Shown here one piece after another: positions 57,691 to 64,000 of a stretch of 64,000 bases of DNA; positions within the stretch are counted from its first letter, which is position 1, and every line of letters begins with the position of its first letter. Made by a program: the position numbers and the translations under genes. The stretch is from Seriola aureovittata (taxonomy: Eukaryota > Chordata > Actinopteri > Carangiformes > Carangidae). The stretch spans positions 8,150,083 to 8,214,082 of the forward strand of contig NC_079387.1 in assembly GCF_021018895.1 (NCBI RefSeq). The letters are read 5' to 3'. The notes beneath the pieces were generated by a model. That model ran no database searches, had not been told where the DNA came from, and saw only the letters and a program-made list of their open reading frames with translations.

Positions 57691-59906
57691 AAAGACACAG
57701 TTGAGCTTATTAAAGACTGACTTCATTTATCCTAACCAATTACATTATTGTGACTGTTAAGACCAGTGTTATTTGAAATTCATAATTATTTAAGAATGAC
57801 ATTCTTAACCAGTACAGGTGAAGACATATAGAGTACCTTTGTTTTCTTAAATGCTGAACCTAATGAAGGATAGAGGTGCGATTTTACTTAGAAAGACAAT
57901 CACCATCAAAACACATATCATAGCTGACTTCGTCTGTCTCGTGAAGTAAAGGTTTTCTGTCAGTCATACATTGGTGCAAATGTTCATCATGGTTCATTCA
58001 GACATGACAGAACTGCAATACTCAGGGAATACAATATTTGGCACCTGGTTTGTGAGACATCGATTATAGATTATCCCAAATTCTGCTGCCTATTCTATGA
58101 AGTCTGAATGTGGCCAAGCATAGAGTAGCACAATGTTGATACTCCTTTTGAATTGAAAAATTGAAAATATAGGGACAGAGTACAGGTCTGATTAATATTG
58201 TGACTATTATTTTTTTGTCACCTCTTTTTCCTGGCACCGCAAACCAGTCGCACCTCTGTGTGTATTTCACCTCGTGCTGCCGCCGCCGTTACTTTTAATC
58301 TGACAGAATTCAACACAGGCTCGTGAAAGTGTTTCAGAAATGTTACTAGGTCTGACCTCATAAGATTGCCTTCATAACTTTTATGTAAAGGTGACTCAGG
58401 CACTTACTCGGACAATTGCCATCATGGTTTTGTAACCAAATGCGTGTCTGAGAGGAGCTTTAAATTCGCAAAACCAGAACTGTCAAGTGCAAGAATACGT
58501 TATTACTGGCTTAGAAGTTTTATAGTATCTCTGTAAAATAAACTACTGTAATCCAAAGAGTAAACTTGAAAAGAAAGTGGCATATCAAGGTTTTTCATCT
58601 GGGCGCTATGACAAAAGACAGAAAGTGAATTAAAGCATGGTGCATTTTGTGGAAACATCTCACCATTTATTATTATATTTAATAGTTTTCAATGTTAAAT
58701 ATGGTTTCTAAGCTTTGATAGATCTGCAAACAACATCTCTCTCCCTCCATATATATCCTGGCTGCTCGAATGGAAGGGAACTTTGGCTCCTGCCTCCAAA
58801 AATTTGTTATGTTAAATAAATTATCCCTCCAGGCCTCCGGACCTCAAGACAGACTTTGGTTTTAAGATTTTGAGACAGAATACAAGATGAATGATGAGGC
58901 CAGTTCCAATGTAAGTCCTGTCCGTGTGTCTTTTAGACCTTAAATATACTTGAAAATGCTTTCAATCATTAATGAACTGCCTTAGATTTGGTATTTGATA
59001 CAGCACCAGCTCTGTCTCTCTTTTCCATTCATAGTTACATTCACACCGTGCCCAACACAGGTGTAGCTTTGTGCTGGTGGCTATTCATGTCTGTCATGTT
59101 AAAGGGCACCCCACACAGAGGTTCTTAAAAGAGAGGAGTGCATAACTCATTCAGTTTCTTTGCCTGCATTTGTCCAAATAGTCTGGCTGAGGATTTGAAG
59201 TTACAGTCCAGCACTCAGCAGCCTGCATCTCCACACCGCACAGTCGCGCCTGATGCATTTTATCAGACAGTTACCAGCTTCTACGCTGTGGACACGCCAC
59301 TTTAAAGACAAATATTCAGAGAATGTATTCAATTACTAAATCACCTTGGTCCGGTTGCCAGGCAACATTAGTGCAAGAACTGCTGCTTCCATTTTCTTTC
59401 AGCATCTCTTGTGATTTGTCTTGAGTTGTTTATGTACATTAGTCGGAGAGAAAAGGAGGGAAAGAGAGGAGAAAAAACATGTTAGAATGGATTTACAATG
59501 GGACAGGCACGATGGTAAAGACACAAACACACTGCTCTGCCGTAATGCATGCAGCCGCCCACATAGCAGCGCACGCACAGACACACTTTGACTCGAGATG
59601 TTCGATTTTTGTGTGTTGTCGTTGTTGTTTTTCCACTTCTCCTGCTTGTTAATTACGTTCGCAGTGTCCTTAGCTTCCCTGCTGAGCACTTTGTGACGCT
59701 CTGCAAAATGTTCCTCATGAATAAATTCGACATTCTCTCCTTTACAAACACACACAAACATTCTGCGTACGTGATGGAGTGTATACACAAGCTACTTTAT
59801 GGTAAATGTTAGTGTCAAATGCATTTAGACACAGATGGAAGATAGGAATCTGCTCGCTGCTGCCATTGATCTGTTGTCCAGCGTGTGAGTGCATGTGTGT
59901 TGTGTT
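57691..59906. other. Non-coding, nothing recognised
   Basis: About 2.2 kb of unique sequence. A purine-rich piece lies at 59441-59479. A 129-codon minus frame at 59399-59788 shows no domain pattern. Confidence 0.45.
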
Positions 59907-59938
59907 TGTGTGTGTGTGTGTGTGCATGCATGCATGCA
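59907..59938. repeat. (TG)n then (TGCA)n
   Basis: TG dinucleotides are followed by four TGCA units, which are self-complementary. Confidence 0.9.
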
Positions 59939-60060
59939 AGCATTTGACTTACATTTACATTTAACCACCAGCAACGATACTGGTACATGTCAGCATAATA
60001 GTTGAAGTTTCTCTTTGTGCAAGTATCCAGAGATGTGTATCTCAGTGTGTATGTTCAGCT

Positions 60061-60062
<2 letters not shown>

Positions 60063-60104
<42 letters not shown>
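60063..60104. repeat. (TG)21 microsatellite
   Basis: Uninterrupted TG for 42 bases. Confidence 0.95.
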
Positions 60105-60105
<1 letters not shown>

Positions 60106-60660
60106 ACGATCAAGAGGGAGACAGGCACACTCTATCATCCTCAGCTTCATCTGTCACCGCAGGACAGGCGACAAACACACGCACAGATACCAGCACAAAG
60201 GTTAACGAGCACACTACGCTTATGTGTGTTTTGCTACGTGCAGCGGCGTCGCGTGATGTATGTGCTGCTCCCTGTGCCAGGCTCCATCACGTTCTCGTCA
60301 CGGTTGAACTGGTAAATGAGTGAATTGTTGTTGTTCCAGACAAGTGGGAATTTGTCTATCCTCCCAGATTTGGAATAAGTTTATTTGCGCAGGAAGACAT
60401 AAACGGGCTGGGGTTTGTCTTGGGGACACTGATGCAGCAACATTTCCACAGATAAGATTACAGTGACAGTTTGCTGTTGTTACACATGGTGGCAGGCCCT
60501 CGGCACATGGTTCTGAGAGCACTTCTTTGACAGCTTGGATGCATTTTGTGTTTATTTTAATTCCGTTTTGTCTTGGTCTCAAGCCCTTTTTGGAACTTAT
60601 CCCTAAGATTTGCTTGTCTCCATGTGGACCACTTTTGTTTGTGTCCTCAATAGCAATACA
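60105..60660. other. Non-coding, nothing recognised
   Basis: Unique sequence. A 149-codon minus frame (60298-60747) runs into the MITE that follows, which argues against it being a gene. Confidence 0.45.
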
Positions 60661-61007
60661 GTTATCATGCCTCCACGCAGGCGACAGCCAATTATGTTTT
60701 TGAGTTGTCCATCCGTCTGTTCCATTCTCGTGAACGTGATATCTCAACGAAGGGAATTTCTACAAATTTGGCACAAATGCTCAATTTTCGTTACTCATGG
60801 ATGAACTGATTAGATTTTGTTGGTCAGAGGTCAAGGGTCAAGGTCACTGTGACCTCCCTACACAAGCTTTTGGCCATAACTCAAGAATTAATACACCAAT
60901 TATAACAAAAGACACTTTTTAGTAAATCCCTTCAAAGTCGTCACTACATATATTATATAAGTCGTGGATGTGAACCGAAACTTGAGCGGATAGCGGAGGC
61001 ATATAAC
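60661..61007. mobile_element. MITE with inverted ends and an internal hormone-response-type palindrome
   Basis: The left end GTTATCATGCCTCCACGC and the reverse complement of the right end, GTTATATGCCTCCGCT, form imperfect terminal inverted repeats. The body (TCCATCCGTCTGTTCCATTC, GTGAACGTGATATCTCAACG, TTTGGCACAAATGCTCAA, TTTTGGCCATAACTCAAGAA) matches a very common teleost non-autonomous repeat from memory. It contains four GGTCA-type half-sites at 60822-60846 and the perfect palindrome AGGTCACTGTGACCT at 60841-60855. No coding capacity. Confidence 0.7.
60841..60855. promoter_or_regulatory. Perfect estrogen-response-type element (IR3)
   Basis: AGGTCA-CTG-TGACCT fits the consensus GGTCANNNTGACC bound by estrogen receptors. 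Three further direct half-sites precede it (60822, 60828, 60835). Binding capability follows from established receptor specificity; function at this locus is unknown. Confidence 0.6.
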
Positions 61008-62355
61008 CAAGTAATTCTAGTTATAGTAAGTAATGGACCTCAAATATCTTGTTTATGTTGAAGGATACAAAGGAGACTAATCTCTTGTACGTCTCTTGTG
61101 AAACTTTAAACTCCCCAAAGCACTGAGTCTGCACTGGTATGTACTTTTTTCCGGGGAACAGCCACAGGCATTGTGTTTGTGGATATGGATTGTCCAGAAT
61201 AACAATGGCACTGTTTCTGGAAAGTGATGTTGCTGATTAATTGTCTAAATGTCCATTTCTTTTAAAGCTGTTCCACAAACTAAACTTTTTTCACCTCCAT
61301 TGTAAGACAGTGAAATTGGTAAAATTTCAGAGATCGATGTCTCAGATTGAATCTAATCTAAATGACTTGATACCACGAGGGAGAAGTGAGAACAATTTCA
61401 GTTTCATTGCGTTTATTCATTGGCAATTTGAGTGAAGCAAACCTTTACATGAATTTAAATGAACGAAACACTGAAGTCCCAGTAGACACTAATACAACAC
61501 CCCAAATATATAGACATATACCCAAAGACCATGCCAGTGGCAGATGCTTTTTTTGTTTTGTTTTGTTTTTGAATTTAATTTATGTTTCATAAAACACTGA
61601 AATTCCTATTCTCCTATGTAAAAATAGACGCATCTTTGCACTGAGTCAACTACAGTGTCTACAGTCTTTGCACAATAAATTGTGTTTTCATTACTAGGCC
61701 AACTATCTGCTTCCTTATCTTTTATTTACTTAAGTGATTGGATAAGTTCCCTGCTTGCAGAATGACACTTCTGCAAATATCATTGCATTTAAGCAGTCAA
61801 ACTGAAAACTGTAATAATCCACTTGACTCGCCAGAGAAATAATATTATGGTTCTCCATAGGAAAAGATATTTGGACTATAGCTGATGTTACCGCTGCTCT
61901 GCCATGAGAGTGCATTGCACACAGCTCTGCTCAGTTTGTTTCAAGCCACATGTGAGAGTTCAGCTCCGATGGGCTCTGGCCAAACTTAACCCATAGTTAC
62001 AACCTAAGGGGCAGTTAAAGGGGCTGTTTTTTCGGTCAGCAAAGGAATGAAGGTTGCGCTCTGTCTGAGAGATGGATGAGATTCTGTTGGGTAAATATGA
62101 TGCTACCACCAGCACAAGATGTTAAAATGATACTTCCATCCATTTTTCCACGTTTGCTGTAAAAATAAATCTGGCTGTGGCGTTGAGGTCTTCATACCAA
62201 AGTGCATGACATCACCCATGAACTTCCACAATCACTTTGTCTTTGTTTGTAAAAAATGATGGCCCATGATATGAACCCCATCAACAGTGGAGCATACAGT
62301 TCAATTAGAAAAAGGTTACAGCCGAGCTGAAGATTCTCTAACAGCATAATTATTA
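61008..62355. other. Non-coding, nothing recognised
   Basis: Unique AT-leaning sequence. A TTTTGTTTTGTTTTG run lies at 61550-61569. Confidence 0.45.
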
Positions 62356-62560
62356 CAGAAGGGGACAAATGTCAAAGCCCTCATTAAGTCCCTTTGGTGC
62401 CAGTGTGTCCAGTGTATAAAGCCAAATGGTCTCTGTTCTCAGTGGGAGGGCACTGATGTCACCCCCTCTATGGCAGCACTTAACCTATTCATAGCCATAA
62501 AATCTGACTGAGGTCTTCAAGTGTGAAGAGCACTTGCACAGACACAGTGATAAGGGGACT
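62356..62560 (-). pseudogene. Penelope-like retroelement relic, GIY-YIG C-terminal region
   Basis: Read on the minus strand, one frame encodes HLKTSVRFYGYE, a stop, VKCCHRGGDISALPLRTE, then TIWLYTLDTLAPKGLNEGFD and ICPLL. Family features: the (GIEHV)K-RGGD segment, the (R)E-x-x-W-(I/L) motif, and the T-L-x-P-x-GLNE signature near the end of Penelope-like and related GIY-YIG elements. The stop codon and lack of a longer open frame show a dead copy. The signature differs from the 30134 relic, so two lineages of GIY-YIG element appear to be represented. The minus strand upstream (62561-62760) may continue the element but is too decayed to read. Confidence 0.65.
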
Positions 62561-63907
62561 AGACATTACATACAGTGCAAGAAAGCTGGCACCTTCTGTC
62601 ACCAGTAAGGGAGCTCAGCAGTTTGCCCCCCAACATTTGATCTTCAACACAAACATCAGTCTTAGCTCTTCTGCAGGGCTCAGTCTGCCCAAGGTCTTGT
62701 CAGAGACCACCCAAAGTGGTTTGAAGATCTGTCATCCACAGACAGGAGAGAAGCTTCGCTGCATTTCACTTCACTAAGGTGGAGTGTTGTCATTTCTGTC
62801 TAAGAAACAAACTGCATACAGGGAGTAGCACATACTTTTAGTTATGTGAACATACAGTATATAAAGACTCATCCTTTCAGTAATGAAACCCTGCACCCTA
62901 CACATAGGAAAAATAAAGCTACAAAGCACAGCACTTAAATAATAACAAATATGTGTACGTATTATTGCACTGACATGACAAACATCCAGGTTTTTGCAGT
63001 AATATGCAGTCTAAACCACATCGACCCACTTCCGCTATTTCATCCAAATACATGTACAAATACAAAGAGGACAAATACTTTTGTGATATTGAAATAGACA
63101 CAGAAGGTAGCTTTACATTCCAACTTGTAATTTTCAAAAGGCTATAGAACTTCCTAACAATTTGTACAAGTGGTTGCAAATTGCAGTCTGCCAATAGCTT
63201 CTCTGTGTGGTGTTTAGCTCCAACAGTCTCTCCTTTCCTCCCAAGAATCCTGTGCTGAATGAAGCAGCATGTGCCGTGCAAGCACCTTCACTTCCTGCTA
63301 AACGAGCTAAAAGGTAGTTGTTATGAGTTATGGAAAAATTTACAAAGATGCAGTTTAGCTTTTGACTCTGGACTGCTCACAACCTGGCAAACCTATCATT
63401 GGTTGTGTAGCATTGTGTCACTGTGCGTACCGCTGTGTACTTTTCTTTTTAGCGTTTCACCGCTGACGAGCTGAACTCTGCTCAGAGCTCGATGCTGTTT
63501 CCTGAGCTGAGCCTTTTGAGTTGCCACTTAAGTCCCTCTCCGCTTTAAACAGTGGGAAGACTTTCAAGTTTTTTTTTTTTTGTATGTTGTGTTTAGACTG
63601 CTGACTTATGAATGAGGCGTGTGGATTGAGATATGAAATTCATGTTTTTTTGATCACTGTTCTTCACTCAAGATGTGCTTTTTTTATCAGATGACAATGT
63701 TTTGTAGGAGATGTTGCTGTGGTTTCGAGCCTTACATAACCTGTGTTTGGATTTAATATTTGACATTGCTGCATTAGTGTATCCTGTGTGTCTTCACTGG
63801 TGTCTTATCTAAAAATCACAGCTTATGTGCTAAATAACACACTCGTGATTTATTTCCTCACAGCATTTTGTGAATTGTGTAGTTTTTTGTTAGTTTTTTT
63901 TTTCCTG
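62561..63907. other. Non-coding, nothing recognised
   Basis: The first 200 bases may be more of the Penelope-like relic. The rest is unique, with a T13 run near 63569-63581. A 120-codon minus frame (62919-63281) has no recognisable domain. Confidence 0.4.
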
Positions 63908-64000
63908 TAGAGATAACAATGTTCTGTTAGTTGGTCCGCTACTTTGGTCCAGGCTGAAATATCTCAACAACTTGAGATGGATGGATTGCCATGGAATTTG
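63908..64000 (+). repeat. Dispersed repeat cut by the right window edge
   Basis: TTGGTCCGCTACTTTGGTCC, AGGCTGAAATATCTCAACAA and GATGGATTGCCATGGAATTTG are the family landmarks also present at 22131 (plus) and 45045 (minus). It continues beyond the window. Confidence 0.7.

Noticed and set aside
60298..60747. 149-codon minus frame
   Set aside because: Its beginning lies inside the MITE at 60661-61007 and the rest has no domain pattern.

Overview
The window looks like nuclear DNA of a ray-finned fish, most likely a spiny-rayed (percomorph) teleost. It is AT-leaning, very rich in (CA/GT)n microsatellites, and scattered with short decayed mobile elements of kinds common in teleosts: tRNA-derived SINEs, a Tc1/mariner transposase relic, Penelope-like retroelement tails and several MITE-like families. 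There are no bacterial operons, ribosome binding sites, rRNA or tRNA genes, or CRISPR arrays. The species call is an inference from repeat content, and family assignments come from memory because no database could be searched.

I found no complete protein-coding gene in the 64 kb. Open frames of 60-190 codons occur about as often as chance predicts. The best coding candidate is an 88-codon lysine/glutamate-rich frame that enters from beyond the left edge and stops at 266-268. The best transcription-unit candidate is at 12.7-13.3 kb: CCAAT and ETS motifs, then a CpG-rich block bounded by a splice-acceptor-like and a splice-donor-like site. The rest reads as intergenic or large-intron sequence.

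Layout. 0-7 kb: possible terminal exon, then mostly unique non-coding DNA. 7.2-9.9 kb: two interspersed repeats, an old local tandem duplication and a SINE-like unit. 11-18 kb: microsatellites, the promoter/exon candidate, a G-quadruplex motif and one half of a short duplicated block whose partner lies 4.3 kb away. 18-30 kb: mostly unique, with a tRNA-derived SINE, a MITE with matching terminal inverted repeats at 25.9 kb and a decayed SINE at 27.1 kb. 30-38 kb: Penelope relic, a repeat rich in hairpins, a CpG-rich patch, the Tc1 relic and further repeats.

41.3-44.3 kb is a dense microsatellite cluster. It contains a near-perfect 401-bp tandem duplication whose copies are bounded by GT tracts. 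44.8-53 kb holds fragments of families seen elsewhere in the window and a (TG)41 tract. 53.1-55.1 kb has the texture of conserved non-coding DNA. 55.6-61 kb has a 32-bp minisatellite and a MITE carrying a perfect palindromic nuclear-receptor (estrogen-response-type) site. 62.4 kb holds a second Penelope relic on the minus strand, and the last 90 bases begin another copy of a family found at 22.1 and 45.1 kb.

The strongest items for follow-up are the 401-bp duplication, the TE-borne hormone-response-type site, the CpG-rich exon-like block, the edge reading frame and the paired repeat families. I saw no evidence of a new enzymatic or defence system.
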